Notes: generated from the sequence alone by a model not told the origin. Shown: positions 1-13,348, numbered from the stretch's first letter. The stretch: 64,000 bases of DNA from Hordeum vulgare subsp. vulgare (GCF_904849725.1 NC_058522.1:336107029-336171028), one strand, 5' to 3'. A program made the numbers and translations.

Positions 1-328
1 GTGAAGAATAAAAGTTGTTTCAGTTTGAAAAAGTATGATCCAATTGCATGACTTGGACAGGTTGGTGGTTAACATTTGCGTTAATGTGGTGAATACGGAG
101 CCACGCTTTGTTAATATGAAAGATTAATGGGAGTAGACATTCTTTTGAGATCATATACTTTGAAACATTTATGATTTTACTACTTGCGCTTATAATTATT
201 ACCATGTGGATGCTTGTTAATTCATCATTTCTTAATGAGCATAAATGCAAAAGTTTACATATGGATAACATGTCACATCAAAATATCTATTTTTATCATT
301 TACATACTCGAGGAAGAGCAGTAATTAA

Positions 329-342
329 GCTTGGGGATGCTC
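329..342 (+). other. Polypurine tract of the Athila-like fragment
   Basis: The purine-rich stretch agcttggggatgct abuts the LTR start at 343. It is the same motif found at the internal/3'-LTR junction of element D (24175-24189 on the other strand). It would prime plus-strand DNA synthesis. Confidence 0.65.
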
Positions 343-701
343 GATATGTCTCCAACGCATCTATAATTTTTTATTGTTTCATGTTGTTATATTATCATCT
401 TATCATTCTTTTTGGATCATAATGCACCAATTTATATTATTTTTTAGCACTAACCTATTAACCCAGTTCCCAATGCGAGTTGTTGTTTTCTGTTTTTTTT
501 TCGCATTTTCGGTACCGAACGAACTCTAATTGTCATGGAACTCTTTGAGATTTTTTCTAAACCAAAAGAAGACATGGAAGCTTTAGGAGGAGACCTGAAG
601 CTGCACGAGAAGCCGAGAAGGCAACAGGGCACGACTAGGGGGTGGCTGCACCCTAATGCCTTATCGCCTCCATGTGGCCCCTCTTGCCTCATTCTCTCAC
701 C

Positions 702-709
702 TATAAATT
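702..709 (+). promoter_or_regulatory. TATA-like box in the Athila-like LTR
   Basis: The sequence tataaatt lies about 360 bases into the LTR, after a C-rich stretch. This position suits the LTR promoter, but no start site can be read directly. Confidence 0.4.
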
Positions 710-1907
710 CCCATATATTTCAGAAACCCTAAATATATCGATGAACCAGTTTTTACGCTACTGCAAGTATGTGTTCCACGGCAACCCCATTTGGAGCTCT
801 ACTCCAGCGCTCTGCCGAAGGGGGGGTTGATCATGGAGGGCCTCTTCATCAATGTTGGTGCCCTCGTGATCATGTGTGAGTAATTCACCATAGACCTACG
901 GGTCCTTAGTTGGTATCTAGATGGCTATCTTTCTCTCTTGATCTTCAATATAATGATCATTGCATCTTCTCTTTGATCTATCCGATGTAATTCTTTTGTG
1001 CGGTTCCTTTGTTGGGATCCGATGAATTGTGGGTTTATGTTGAGATTATTCATGAAAAGTATTTGAATCTTCTCTAAGTTTTATGATTCTTACTTGAATG
1101 ATTATCATAACTTTGTAAATCTATCTTATCTACTGTGTTGCTTTGGAAAAGTAGTTTGATCTTTCTTCAGTGGTAGATGTGTGTTGTAGTGGGTTCAACC
1201 TGGCGAGTTTCTGTATCCCAGTGACAGAAAAGGGACAAGATGCGTCTTTGTGTTACTGCCACTAAGGATAAAACGATGGGGTTTATTCATATTGATTGAG
1301 TTACTTTGTCTACATCATGTCATTGTTCTCCGACCATTACTCTGTTTTACTTAATACTCCAGATGCATGTTGGATAGCGGTCGGTGGGTGGAGTAATAGT
1401 AGTAGGTGCACGCAGGAGTCGGCCTATTTTCTTATGGACGTGATGCCTATATACACATGATCATTGCCGTGAAAATCGCATAACTATATGTTGTTCTATC
1501 AATTGCCCAACAGTAATTTGTTTACCCACTGTATGTTGCTTTCATGAGAGATGCCACTAGAGAACACTATGGCCCCTGGGTCTACTCATTTATATGTTCC
1601 AAAAACTTATAATTTACTTTCTGTTATTATTTGTCTTTTATTTTATTTCGCAAGTCACAACTATCTACAATTATCTATACACCTTATTCGCCTACAAATA
1701 ACGAGGCCAAGGGGATTGACAACCATCTTGCCCATGTTGGGTGCAAGTTGTTTGCTCTTTTGTGTGTAGCCGCTAAAGACGGTTGAGGATTGATATTCCT
1801 ATTGGTTCAATAAATCTTGGTTTCTTAATCGAGGGAAATACTTACCCGCATTGTCCTGCGAAAACCCATTCCTCTTCACGGAAAACCCAACGCAGATCAC
1901 AAGCATC

Positions 1908-2567
1908 ACATAAGCATTAACTCATTAGAACTCCATTTTGGCAGCAACCATAATCTGACATCCTCTTAGACGCACACAACCATGATGCCCGCCTCCTCAT
2001 GGTTTATTCTTCTTCACTTTAGAAGTTGCCCTACTACCCCCCCTCACAAAAACCCATAGTGTCTTGTTGTGATAGTCGTCCATCAAGTTTCCATCTTGAC
2101 AGCAAAACCAAAAACAAATTAACTACCAATTAGGCTTGTGTAAAATCACTATTAACCTAAGGTTTTTATTTCTTAAATACTTCCCCAAACCGCCGGCCAA
2201 TATTGAGTTCTAGAAAGTAAAAGTTATGCACCACATGAATATACAAATGGACATTCTATACCTTAAAAATGTACACCATCTCTTTAAGTGAAACAATAAA
2301 GAATCCCCTGTTCATTAGAAAAAAAATTCCCATGTGAAGGTAATATTCCTAGTACAACAACTTGGTGAGCTTCCTTTAAAGAAACTAATGAAGTCCAATC
2401 ATCATTTGGAACTTCAGAAATCAACACAAATCCTTAATTTGCATCGTTATAAAACATAAGCCAAGGATATAAGCATCAAAGATACAGTAGCAATAAACAT
2501 ATGCTAAATAACATAGGCACAGGAGAGCATAAAAAATAGCATGCGGTCTTCATATGCTGAAAATGAG
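1908..2567. other. Unassigned AT-rich interval
   Basis: This is the flank into which copia element A inserted. It continues after A at 13094. No reading frame above about 60 codons with a recognisable domain, no terminal repeats and no RNA gene are visible. It may be an older, eroded transposon or ordinary intergenic DNA. Confidence 0.4.
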
Positions 2568-2572
2568 AATCA

Positions 2573-4249
2573 TGTTGGAAATATGCCCTAGAGGCAATAA
2601 TAAAGTGGTTATTATTATATTTCCTAGTTCATGATAATTGTCTATTATTCATGCTATAATTGTATTAACCGGAAACCATAATACATGTGTGAATATATAG
2701 ATCACAATGTGTCCCTAGTGAGCCTCTAGTTCGCTAGCTCGTTGATCAATAGATGATCACATCATTGGGGAATGATGTGATGGACAAGACCCAATCCTAA
2801 GCATAACACTAGATCGTATTGTTCGTCTGCCATAGCTTTTCTAATGTCAAGTATCATTTCCTTAGACCATGAGATTGTGAAACTTCCGGATACCATAGGA
2901 GTGCTTTGGGTGTATCAAACGTCACAACGTAACTGGGTGATTGTAAAGGTGCACTACAGGTATCTCCAGAAACTGTTTGTTGGGTTGTACGAATCGAGAT
3001 TGGGATTTGTCACTCCTTGTGACGGCGAGGTATCTTTGGGCCCGCTCGGTAATCCATCATCATAATGAGCTCAACGTGACTAAGGAGTTAGCCACGGGAT
3101 GATGTGTTACAGAACGAGTAAAGAGACTTGCCGGCAAGGAGATTGAACAACTTATAGTGATACCGACGATCAAATCTTGGGCAAGTATCATACCAGTAGA
3201 CATAGGGAATTGCATATGAGATTGTTTCAATCCCCGACATCGTGGTTCATCCGATGAGATCATCGTGAAATATGCGGGAACCTACATGGATATCTAGACC
3301 CTGCTGTTGGTTATTGACCAGAGAGGAGTCTCGGTCATGTCAGCATGGTTCCTGAACCCGTAGGGTCTACACACTTAAGGTTCGATGACACTAGGGTTAT
3401 TATGGGAATAGTCTACGTGGTTACAGAAGGTTGTTCGGAATCTCGGATGAGATCTCGGACGCCACGAGGAGTTCCGGAATAATCCAGAGGTAAAGATTCA
3501 TATATAGCAAGTGGAGTTTTGATCGCCAGAAGAGTTTTGGAGATCGTCGGTAATGTATTGGGACCACCGAAAGGGTTCCGGGGGTCCACCGGGAAGGGCC
3601 ACCAGCCCCGAAAGGCTAAGTTGGCCAAGAGTGGAAGGGAACCAGCCCCTAGATCGGCTGGTGCGCCTCCCATCTCAGTCCAAGGCGCGCAAGAGGGAAG
3701 GGTGGGCTAACCCTAGGCGTGGGGCTTGCCTTGGATGGCAAGCCACCCTAGGGTGCCGCCTCCTCCTCCTCCTTACTCGCCGCACCTCCTAGGGTTTCCC
3801 TAGGGGTGGCCGGCCCTCCTTCTCCTCCCTCCTATATATAGTGGAGGGTTTTGGGGCTGCAACCAACATAATTCCACCTCTCCTCCTCGTCCTCCGCAGA
3901 GCTTGGTGAAGCCGTACCGGAGTACCACGCAGCTCCACCGTCACCATGTCGTCGTGCTACCGGAGCTCTCCATCGACCTCTCCTCTCTCCTTGCTGGATC
4001 AAGGCGTAGGAGATGTCACCGGGCTGCACGTGTGTTGAACGCGGAGGCACCATTGTTCGACGCATAGATCGGAATCCACCACGATCTGAATCGCTACGAG
4101 TACGACTCCATCAACCGCATTCTAGCAACGCTTCCACTTAGCGATCTTCAAAGGTATGAAGATGCTCTACTCCATTGCTCGTTGTTGGTTTCTCCTAGAT
4201 AGATCCTTGTGAAGCATAATCAATTTTTTGAAATTACTATGTTCGCCAA
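2573..4249 (+). repeat. Element A 5' LTR
   Basis: This LTR is about 1.68 kb. It starts TGTTGGAAAT, and its end is eroded (gttcgcca instead of ttccaaca), so the right boundary is good to a few bases. It has lost about 50 bases after 2758 and about 20 bases near 3885 relative to the right LTR. A TATA box is at 3832-3840. Confidence 0.9.
3832..3840 (+). promoter_or_regulatory. TATA box, element A 5' LTR
   Basis: The sequence ctatatata is followed by a C/T-rich leader, as in other BARE/WIS LTR promoters. A perfect 7-bp inverted repeat (CCTAGGG/CCCTAGG, 3788-3804) ends 27 bases upstream. The same box recurs at 12648-12656 in the right LTR. Confidence 0.6.
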
Positions 4250-4252
4250 GAG

Positions 4253-4265
4253 TGGCATCCGAGCC
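4253..4265 (+). other. Primer binding site of element A (initiator tRNA-Met type)
   Basis: The sequence tggcatccgagcc sits just inside the 5' LTR. It is a two-base variant of TGGTATCAGAGCC, the tRNA-Met-complementary site usual for this group. Confidence 0.75.
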
Positions 4266-4703
4266 ACGTTCTATGCATAAATTCTATGCATGAGTAGAAC
4301 ACAAAAGTTGTGGGCGATGATTTTGTCAGTTGCTTGTCGTTACTAGTCTTATCTTGATTCGGCAACATCATGGGGTGAAGCGGCATGGACCGACTTTACA
4401 CGTACTGTTATGTGAGACTGGTTCCACCGACCGACATGCACTTGTTGCATTAGGTGGCTAGCGGTGTCTCACTCTCCCACTTTAGTCGGGTCGGATTCGA
4501 TGAAGAGGGTCCTTATGAAGGGTAAATAGCATTGGCATATCAACATTGTGGCTGTTTCGTAGGTAAGAAGCGTTCTTGCTAGAAACCCAAATCAGCCACG
4601 TAAAACTTGCAATAACAATTAGAGGATGTCTAACTTGTTTTTGCAGGGTATGCTATGTGATGTGATATGGCCAAAAGGATGCGATGTTACATATGTGATG
4701 TAT

Positions 4704-6512
4704 TGTTGGGGAACATCGCATGGGAAACAAAAATTTGCCTATGCACACGAAGACCTATCATGGTGATGTCCATCTACGAGAGGGGATTTCCGATCTATGT
4801 ACCCTTGTAGAACGCACAGCAGAAGCTTTAGTGAACGCGGTTGATGTAGTGCAACGTCCTCACGTCCCTCGATCCGCCCCGCGAACCGTCCCACGAACCG
4901 TCCCGCGATCCGTCCCACGATCTAGTGTCGAACGGACGGCACCTCCGCGTACAGCTCGACGATGATCTCGGCCTTCTTGATCCAGCAAGAGAGACGGGAG
5001 GTAGATGAGTTCTCCGGCAGAGTGACGGCGCTCCGGAGGTTGGTGGTGATCTAGTCTCAGCATGGCTCTGCCCGAGCTCCGCAGAAACGCGATCTAGAGG
5101 TAAAACCGTGGAGGTATGTGGTCGGGCTGCCTTTTAAAAGTTGTCACAAATCAGCCCTAATTGGTCCATATATATAGGAGGAGGTAGGGAAGGCTTGCCT
5201 TGAGGCTCAAGGAGCCCCAAGGGCTGCACCACCAAGGGGAGGAGGAGTCCTCCTCCAATCCTAGTCCAACTAGGATTGGAAGGTGGAGTCCTTCTCTCTT
5301 TTCCCACCTTTCCCTTTTTTTCGTTCTCTTCTTTCGGTTTTTCTTTCTCTTGCACAAGACAGCCTTGGGCTGACCCCACCTACTTGGTGCGCCACCCCCA
5401 AGGTCCTTGGGCCCTCCCGGGTGGGTGGTCCCCCCTCCCGGTGAAGATCCGGAACCCATTCGTCATTCCCGGTACATTACCGGTAATGCCCAAAAACCTT
5501 CCGGTAACCAAATGAAGTCATCCTATATATCAATCTTCGTTTCCGGACCATTCCGGAAACCGTCGTGACGTCCGTGATCTCATCCGGGACTGCGAACAAC
5601 ATTCGGTAACCAACCATATAACTCAAATACGCATAAAACAACGTCGAACCTTAAGTGTGCAGACCCTGCGGGTTCGAGAACTATGTAGACATGACCCGAG
5701 TGACTCCTCGGTCAATATCCAATAGCGGGACCTGGATGCCCATATCGGATCCTACATATTCTACGAAGATCTTATCGTTTGAACCTCACTGCCAAGGATT
5801 CATATAATCACGTATGTCATTCCCTTTGTCCTTCGGTATGTTACTTGCCCGAGATTCGATCGTCAGTATCCGCATACCTATTTCAATCTCGTTTACCGGC
5901 AAGTCTCTTTACTCGTTCCGTAAAACAAGATCCCGCAACTTACACTAAGTCACATTGCTTGCAAGGCTTGTGTGTGATGTTGTATTACCGAGTGGGCCCC
6001 GAGATACCTCTCCGTCACACGGAGTGACAAATCCCAGTCTCTATCCATACTAACTTAACGAACACCTTCGGAGATACCTGTAGAGCATCTTTATAGTCAC
6101 CCAGTTACGTTGCGGCGTTTGATACACACAAAGCATTCCTCCGGTGTCAGTGATTTATATGATCTCAGGGTCATAGGAACAAATACTTCACACGCAGAAA
6201 ACAGTAGCAACAAAATCACACGATCAACATGCTACGTCTATTAGTTTGGGTCTAGTCCATCACATGATTCTCCTAATGATGTGATCCCATTATCAAGTGA
6301 CAACACTTGCCTGTGGTCAGGAAACCTTGACCATCTTTGATCAACGAGCTAGTCAATTAGAGGCTTACTAGGGACAGTGTTTTGTCTATGTATCCACACA
6401 TGCACTGTGTTTCGAATCAATACAATTATAGCATGGATAATAAACGATTATCATGAACAAAGAAATATAATAATAACTAATTTATTATTGCCTCTAGGGC
6501 ATATTTCCAACA
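4704..6512 (-). mobile_element. Solo LTR of an Angela/BARE-type copia element, inside the leader of A
   Basis: The + strand reads from TGTTGGGGAACATCGCATGG to GGGCATATTTCCAACA, which is a whole LTR in reverse orientation. The perfect direct repeat tgtat (4699-4703 and 6513-6517) flanks it. No internal domain or second LTR is present, so the inserted element was removed by recombination between its LTRs. It is 1809 bp, about 95 bp longer than the LTRs of element C, partly from extra 12-bp repeats at 4870-4917. Its minus-strand TATA-like box is at 5166-5178. The 81-codon + frame at 4720-4965 is an antisense chance frame within it. Confidence 0.93.
4870..4917. repeat. 12-bp tandem repeat in the solo LTR
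   Basis: Four consecutive 12-base units of the form cgaWccgYccca/g run from 4870 to 4917. The matching place in the LTRs of C (near 37725-37770) has fewer and less regular units, so the array changed in this copy. Confidence 0.6.
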
Positions 6513-7334
6513 TGTATGAGATTGATCATGTTCTTGTAGTAGGATTCACGACTTGCATGTCGATGAGTATGACAACCAGCGGGAGCTATAGGAGTTGTCT
6601 TAATTTATTGTATGAGATGCAACGCCATGTGATTAATTTACTTTATTGCTAAACCGTTAGCTATAGTAGTAGAAGTAATAGTTGGCGAGACGACTTTGCA
6701 AAGACACAATGATGGAGATCATGATGATGGAGATCATGGTGTCATGCCGGTGACAATGATGATCATGGTGCCCTCAAGATGAAGATCAAAGGAGCAAGAT
6801 GGCATTGGCCATATCATGTCACTATATGATTGCATGTGATGTTTATCATGTTTTTCATCTTATTGCTTAGAACGACGGTAGAAAAGATAAGATGATCCCT
6901 CAATAATTTTTTTGAGATAAGTATTCCCCTAAGTGTGCACCGTTTCAAAGGATCGTTGTCTCGAAGCACCACGTGATGATCGGGTGTGATATATTATAAC
7001 GTTCGCATACAATGGGTGTAAGCCAGATTTACACACGCAAAACACTTAGGTTGACTCGACGAGACTAGCATGTACAGACACATCCTCGAGTACGGGAGAC
7101 CAAAAGGTCAAACATGAGTCGTATGGATGATACGATCAACATGGAGATGCTCACCATTGATGACTAGTTCGTCTCACGTGATCATCGAACACGGGCTAGT
7201 CGACGTGGATCATGTAACACTTGGATGACTAGAGGGATGTTGATCTAAGTGGGAGTTCATTAAATAATTTGATTAGATGAACTTAATTATCATGAACTTA
7301 GTCTAAAATTTTCTTTACAAATATTGTAGATCCA

Positions 7335-10300
7335 ATGGCCAACAAAAATGTCCCATTCAACTTCAACGCGTTCCTAGAGAAAACCAAGCTGAAAGACGAT
7401 GGGAGCAACTATGCGGACTGGGCTCGTAACTTAAAGCTCATCCTCATGGCTTCCAAGAAGGCATATGTCCTTGATGTGCTGCTAGGTGACCCTCCCGTTC
7501 CCGCGGCAACCCAACACGTTAGGAACGCCTGTCAGTCGCGGAGTGATGACTACTCTCTGGTTCAGTGCGGCATGCTTTACAGTTTAGAACCGGGTCTCCA
7601 AAGGCGTTTTGAGCAACATGGAGCATATGAGATGTTCGAGGAGCTGAAACTAGTTTTTCAAGATCATGCCCGGGTCGAGAGATATGAGGTCTCCGACAAG
7701 TTCTTTAGTTATAAGATGGAGGAGAATAGTTCTGACAGTCAGCACATACTCAGAATGTCTCGATTGCACAACTGCTTGACTCAGTTGGGAATTGAACTTC
7801 TGATGACGTGGTCATTGACAGAATCCTCCAAGTCGCTTCCACCTAGCTATAAGGGCTTTTTGATGAACTAGAACATGCAAGGGATGGAGAAGACCATTCC
7901 CGAGTTGTATTTAATGCTGAAATCTACAGAGGTAGAAATGAAGAAAGAACATCAAGTGTTGATGGTGAATAAGACCACCAGTTTCAAGAAAGGCAAGGGT
8001 AAAAAGAACTTCAAGAAAGATGGAAAAGCATTTGCCGTGCCCGGTAAACCAGTTGCTGGGAAGAAGCCAAAGAAAGGACCCAAGCCTGAGACTGGGTGCT
8101 ATTACTACAAGGGAACCGGTCACTCGAAGTGGAACTGCCTCAAATACTTAGAGGATAAGAAGGCTGGCAACGTCAAAGGTATATACGATATACATGTTAT
8201 TGATGTGTACCTTACCAGCGCTCGTAGTAGCTCCTGGGTATTTGATACCGGTATTGTTGCTCACATTTGCAACTCAAAACAGGAACTCCGGAACAAGCGT
8301 AGGCTGGCAAAGGACGAGGTGACGATGCGCGTCGGGAATGGTTCCAAGGTCGATGTGATCACCGTCGACACGCTACCTCTACATATACCTTCAGGATTAG
8401 TTTTAAACCATAATAATTGTTATTTAGTACCAGCTTTGAGCGTGAACATTGTATCGGGATCTCGCTTGATGCAAGATGGCTACTCATTTAAATCTGAGAA
8501 TAATGCTTGTTCTATTTATATAAGTGGTATGTTTTATGGTCATGCCCCGCTCATCAATGGTTTATTCTTGATGGATCTCGAACGTGATGTTACACATATT
8601 GATAGTGTGAGTACCAAAAGAAGTAACGTTGATAATGATAGTCCCACATACTTGTGGCACTGCCGCCTTGGTCATATCGGTGTCAAGCGCATGAAGAAAC
8701 TCCATACAGATGGACTTTTGGAGTCACTTTATTTTTGAATCATTTGACACATGCTAACCGTGCCTCATGGTCAAGATGACCAAGACTCCGTTCTCCGGAA
8801 CAATGGAGCGAGCAACCAACTTATTGGAAATAATACATACTGATGTATGTGGTCCAATGAGCATTGAGGCTCGCAGTGGCTATCATTATGTTCTCACCCT
8901 CATTGATGATTTAAGTAGATATGGTTATGTCTACTTAATGAAAAACAATCTGAAACCTTTGAAAGGTTCAAGGAATTTCAGAGTGAGGTAGAGAATCAAC
9001 ATGACAAGAAAATAAAGTTCCTACGATCTGATAGTGGAGCAGAATATTTGAGTCACGAGTTTGGCACACTTAAGGAAATGTGGAATTGTTTCAGAACTCA
9101 CGCCGCCTAGCACACCAGAGCGTAACGGTGTGTCTGAACGTCGTAATCGCACTTTATTGGATATGGTGCGATCTATGATGTCCCTCACTGATTTACCACT
9201 ATAATTTTGGGGAAATGCATTGGAAACGGCCGCATTCACTTTAGATAGAGAACCTTCTAAATCCGTTGAGACGACACCGTATGAATTAAGGTTTAAAATG
9301 AAACCTAAGATGTCATTTCTGAAAGTTTGGGGATGTGATGCTTATGTGAAGAAACTTCAACCTCAGAAGCTCGAACCAAAGTGGAAAAATGCGTCTTCAT
9401 AGGATACCCTAAGGAAACTATCGGGTATACCTTCTATCTTAGATCCGAAGGCAAAATCTTTGTTGCCAAGAACGGATCCTTTCTAGAGAAAGAGTTTCCC
9501 TCAAAAGAAGTAAGTGGGAGGAAAGTAGAACTTGATGAGGTAATCGTACCTCCTCTCAAACCGGAGAGTAGCGCAACAAAAGAAAATGTTTCGGAGGTGC
9601 CTACACCGACTAGATATGAAGTCAATGATGATGATCATGAAACTTCGGATCAGGTTGCTATTGAACCTGGAAGGTCCACAAGGACACGTTTTGCACCAGA
9701 GTGGTACGGCAACCCTTTCATGGAAATCATGTTGTTGTACAACAGTGAACCTTCAAACTATGAAGAAGCAATGGCGGGTCCGGATTCCAACAAATGGCTT
9801 GAATCCATGAAACCCGAGAAAGGATCCATGTATGAGAACAAAGTATGGAATTTGGTGGACTTGCCCGATGATCAACGAGTCATAGAAAATAAATGGATCT
9901 TTAAGAAGAAGACTTACGTGGATGGTAATGTGACCATCTATAAGGCTCGACTTGTCGCTAAGGCTTATCGACAAGTTCAAGGGATTGAGAACGATGAGAC
10001 CTTCTCTCCCGTAGTGATGCTGAAGTTGGTCCGAATCATGTTAGCAGTTGCCGCATTTTATGATTATGAAATCTGGAAAATGGATGTCAAAACTGCATTC
10101 CTGAACGGCTTTCTCAAGGAAGAATTATATATGATACAGTTGGAAGGTTTTGTCGATCCTAATAATGCTGACAAGGTATGCAAGCTCCAGCACTCCATCT
10201 ATGGGATGGTGCAAGTATCTCGGAGTTGGAACATTCACTTTGACGAGGTGATCTAAGCGTTTGGGTTTGTACAGACTTATGGAGAAGCCTGTATTTACAA

Positions 10301-11315
10301 GAAAGTGAGTGGGAGCTGTGTAGCATTTCTCATATTATATGTGGATGACATATTGTTGATGGGAAATGATATAGAACTATTGGAAAGCATAAAGGCCTAT
10401 TTGAATAAGATTTTTTCAATGAAGGACCTTGGAGAAGCTGCTTACATATTAGGCATCAAGATCTATAGATCAAAACGCCTCATTGGTCTATCACAAAGCA
10501 CATACCTTGACAAGATATTGAAAAAGTTCAATATGGATAAGGGTAAGAGGGGGTTCTTGCCTGTATTACAAGGTGTGAGGTTGAGTACGACTCAACACCT
10601 GACCATGGCAGAAGATAGAGAAAAGATGCGTACTGTCCCCTATGCTTCAGCCATAGGCTCTATTATGTATGCCATGATGTGTACCACACCTGATGTGAAC
10701 CTTGCCATAACTTTGGTAGGGATGTACCAAAGTGATCCAGCAGTGGATCACTGGACAGCGGTCAAGAATATCCTACAGTACCTGAAAAGGACTAAAGATA
10801 TGCTTCTTGTTTATGGAGGTGCCGAAGACCTCGTCGTAAAGGGTTACGTCGATGCTAGCTTCGACAAAGATCCGGATGACTCCTAGTCACAAACCGGATA
10901 CGTGTATATTTTGAATAATGAGGCAGTTAGCTAGTGCAGTTGCAAGCAAAGCGTTGTGGCGGCATCTACATGTGAAGCGGAGTACATAGCTGCTTCGGAA
11001 GCAGCACAGGAAGGAGTCTGGATGAAGGAGTTCGTCACCGACCTTGTAGTGATTCCTAGTGCGTCGGGCCCAATGACTTCCTTTTGTGACAACACTGGTG
11101 CTATTGCCATTGCAAAGGAGCTCACGTTTCACAAGACGACCAAGCACATCAAGCGCCGCTTCAACTCCATTCGTGGATACATCGACGATGGAGATATAGA
11201 TATTTATAAAGTACATATGGATATGAATGTCGCAGATCCGTTGACTAAACCTCTTCCACGAGCAAAACATGATCAACACCAGAACTCCATGGGTATTCGA
11301 TTCATCACAATGTAA
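7335..11315 (+). pseudogene. Element A gag-pol polyprotein relic
   Basis: The frame begins with Gag (MANKNVPFNF), followed by a defective zinc knuckle (CYYYKGTGHSKWNC at about 8097-8138, one cysteine replaced by tyrosine), a protease active site altered to DTGIVAH, integrase zinc region (HCRLGH), integrase core, reverse transcriptase with YVDD (10338-10349), and RNase H ending in ADPLTKPLPRAKHDQ and GIRFITM. It is broken by in-frame stops at 7869-7871, near 9202, 10254-10256, 10884-10886 and 10932-10934. There are frameshifts near 8720-8767, 8946 and 9381-9402. Element C, its near relative, reads through all these points, which is how the lesions were placed. It cannot make a working polyprotein. 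Confidence 0.93.
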
Positions 11316-11336
11316 CTAGATTATTGACTCTAGTGC

Positions 11337-11347
11337 AAGTGGGAGAC
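11337..11347 (+). other. Polypurine tract of element A
   Basis: The sequence aagtgggagac directly precedes the right LTR. The same tract occurs in C (43209-43219) and, reversed, in F (21842-21852). Confidence 0.8.
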
Positions 11348-13088
11348 TGTTGGAAATATGCCCTCGAGGCAATTAAAAAGTGGTTATTATTATATTTCCT
11401 AGTTCATGATAATTGTCTATTATTCATGCTATAATTGTATTAACCGGAAACCGTAATACATGTGTGAATATATAGATCACAATGTGTCCCTAGTGAGCCT
11501 CTAGTTGGCTAGCTCGTTGATCAATAGATGATCATGGTTTCCTGATCATGGACACTGGATGTCACTGATAACGGATCACGTCATTGGGGAATGATGTGAT
11601 GGAGAAGACCCAATCCTAAGCATAGCACTAGAACGTATTGTTCTCTGCTGAAGCTTTTCTAATGTCAAGTATCATTTCCTTAGACCATGAGATTGTGCAA
11701 CTCCCAGATACCGTAGGAGTGATTTGGGTGTATGAAACGTCACAACGTAACTGGGTGATTATAAAGGTGCACTACAGGTATCTCCGAAAGTGTGTGTTGG
11801 GTTGTACGAATCGAGACTCGTATTTGTCACTCCGTGTGACGGAGAGGTATCTCTGGGCCCACTCGGTAATCCATCATCATAATGAGCTCAATGTGACTAA
11901 GGAGTTAGCCACGGGATGATGTGTTATGGAACGAGTAAAGAGACTTCCGGCAACGAGATTGAACAAGGTATTGAGATACCGATGATCAAATATCGGGCAA
12001 GTATCATACCGGTAGACAAAGGGAATTGCATACGAGATTGTTTCATCCCCGACATCGTGGTTCATCCGATGAGATCATCGTGGAACATGCGGGAACCAAC
12101 ATGGATATCTAGACCCCGTTGTTGGTTATTGACCTGACAGGTGTCTCGGTCATGTCTGCATGGTTCCCGAACCCGTAGGGTCTACACACTTAAGGTTCGA
12201 TGAGGCTAGGGTTATTATGGGAATAGTATACATGGTTACTGAAGGTTGTTCGGAGTCCCGAATGAGATCTCGGATGTCACGAGGAATTACTGAATAGTCC
12301 GGAGGTAAATATTCATATATAGGAAGTGGATTTTTGATCGCTGGAAGAATTTCGAAGATCGTCGGTAATGTAACACGACCACCGAAAGGGTTCCGAGGGT
12401 CCACCGGGAAGGGCCACCAGCCCCGAAAGGCTAAGGGGGGCAAGAGTGGAAGGGAACCAGCCCCTAGATTGGCTGGTGCGCCTCCCATCTCAGCCCAAGG
12501 CGCACAAGAGGGAAGGGTGGGCTAACCCTAGGCGTGGGTGCTTGACTTGGGTGGCAAGCCACCCTAGGGCGCCGCCTCCTCCTCCCCTTTGGCCGCCGCA
12601 CCTCCTAGGGTTTCCCTAGGGGTGGCCGGCCCTCCTCCTCCTCCCTCCTATATATAGTGGAGGGTTTTGGGGCTACAAACAACATAATTCCACCTCTCCA
12701 TGGTGCAGCCCTACCTCCTCTCCTTCTCGTCCTCCGCAGAGCTTGGCGAAGCCCTGCCGGAGTACCGCGGCTCCAACGTCACCATGCCATCGTGCTGCCA
12801 GAGCTCTCCATCAACCTCTCCTCTCTCCTTGCTGGATCAAGGCGTAGGAGACGTCACCGGGCTCCATGTGTGTTGAACGCGGAGGCGCTGTTGTTCGGCG
12901 CATAGATCAGAATCCACCGCGATCTGAATCTTCACGAGTACGACTCCATCAACTGCATTCTAGCAACGCTTCCGCTTAGCGATCTTCAAAGGTATGAAGA
13001 TGATCTACTCCATTACTCGTTGCTGGTTTCTCCTAGATAGATCCTTGTGAAGCATAGGATTTTTTTTAAATTACTACGTTTTCCAACA
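11348..13088 (+). repeat. Element A 3' LTR
   Basis: This 1741-bp LTR runs TGTTGGAAAT to TTCCAACA, with a TATA box at 12648-12656. It is more complete than the left copy. The 3' flank aatca completes the target duplication. Confidence 0.93.
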
Positions 13089-13348
13089 AATCAATAACCA
13101 AGTAGATTCGAAAAGGTCGCGGTAAATCTCCTTTGCTTTAGTGCGTAAATCATTTTTATTAGAGGATCCAACTCTACACAGTACCTATGCAAATGCCTAA
13201 TCTGAATACTTGTCACTGTTAAAACGCAAAAGAGAAAACACAACAACCATGCATTAGTTACACTTTGATAAAATAGATATACACATGCATTAGTTACCTC
13301 ACACTTGCTGAGCTTCGAGAATTTCATGAAGATGATGTCACTATACAG

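Larger units (their letters stand above)
1..1907 (+). mobile_element. Athila-like Ty3/gypsy fragment: end of internal domain plus LTR
   Basis: Bases 1-342 are the 3' end of an internal domain and about 343-1907 is the LTR. The junction matches that of element D read in reverse: a ctcgagga-like stretch, then a purine tract (329-342, agcttggggatgct), then an LTR start resembling TGATATGTCTCCAACG. Here the terminal TG has become CG. A TATA-like box (tataaatt) lies at 702-709. The LTR end near 1907 is uncertain because the partner LTR is outside the window; I placed it from the general resemblance of the last 120 bases to gypsy LTR ends. No Gag or Pol coding is visible. The small ORFs here look like chance. 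Confidence 0.7.
2573..13088 (+). mobile_element. Element A: old BARE-1/WIS/Angela-type Ty1/copia retrotransposon
   Basis: Both LTRs start TGTTGGAAATATGCCCT, and the right one ends CCAACA. The direct repeats aatca (2568-2572 and 13089-13093) are a perfect 5-bp target duplication, so both ends are secure. With the nested solo LTR and its duplication removed, the element is about 8.7 kb, the usual size for this group. Order is LTR, primer site, leader, gag-pol, polypurine tract, LTR. The two LTRs differ by several percent of bases, and the left copy lacks about 50 bases present in the right (after 2758), so the insertion is old. Coding is heavily damaged. Its leader was later hit by an Angela-type element now reduced to a solo LTR. 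Confidence 0.95.

Noticed and set aside
4720..4965. 81-codon frame with PRSVPR-type repeats
   Set aside because: Antisense to the LTR, and created by a 12-bp repeat. The parallel frames in C LTRs are equally antisense.
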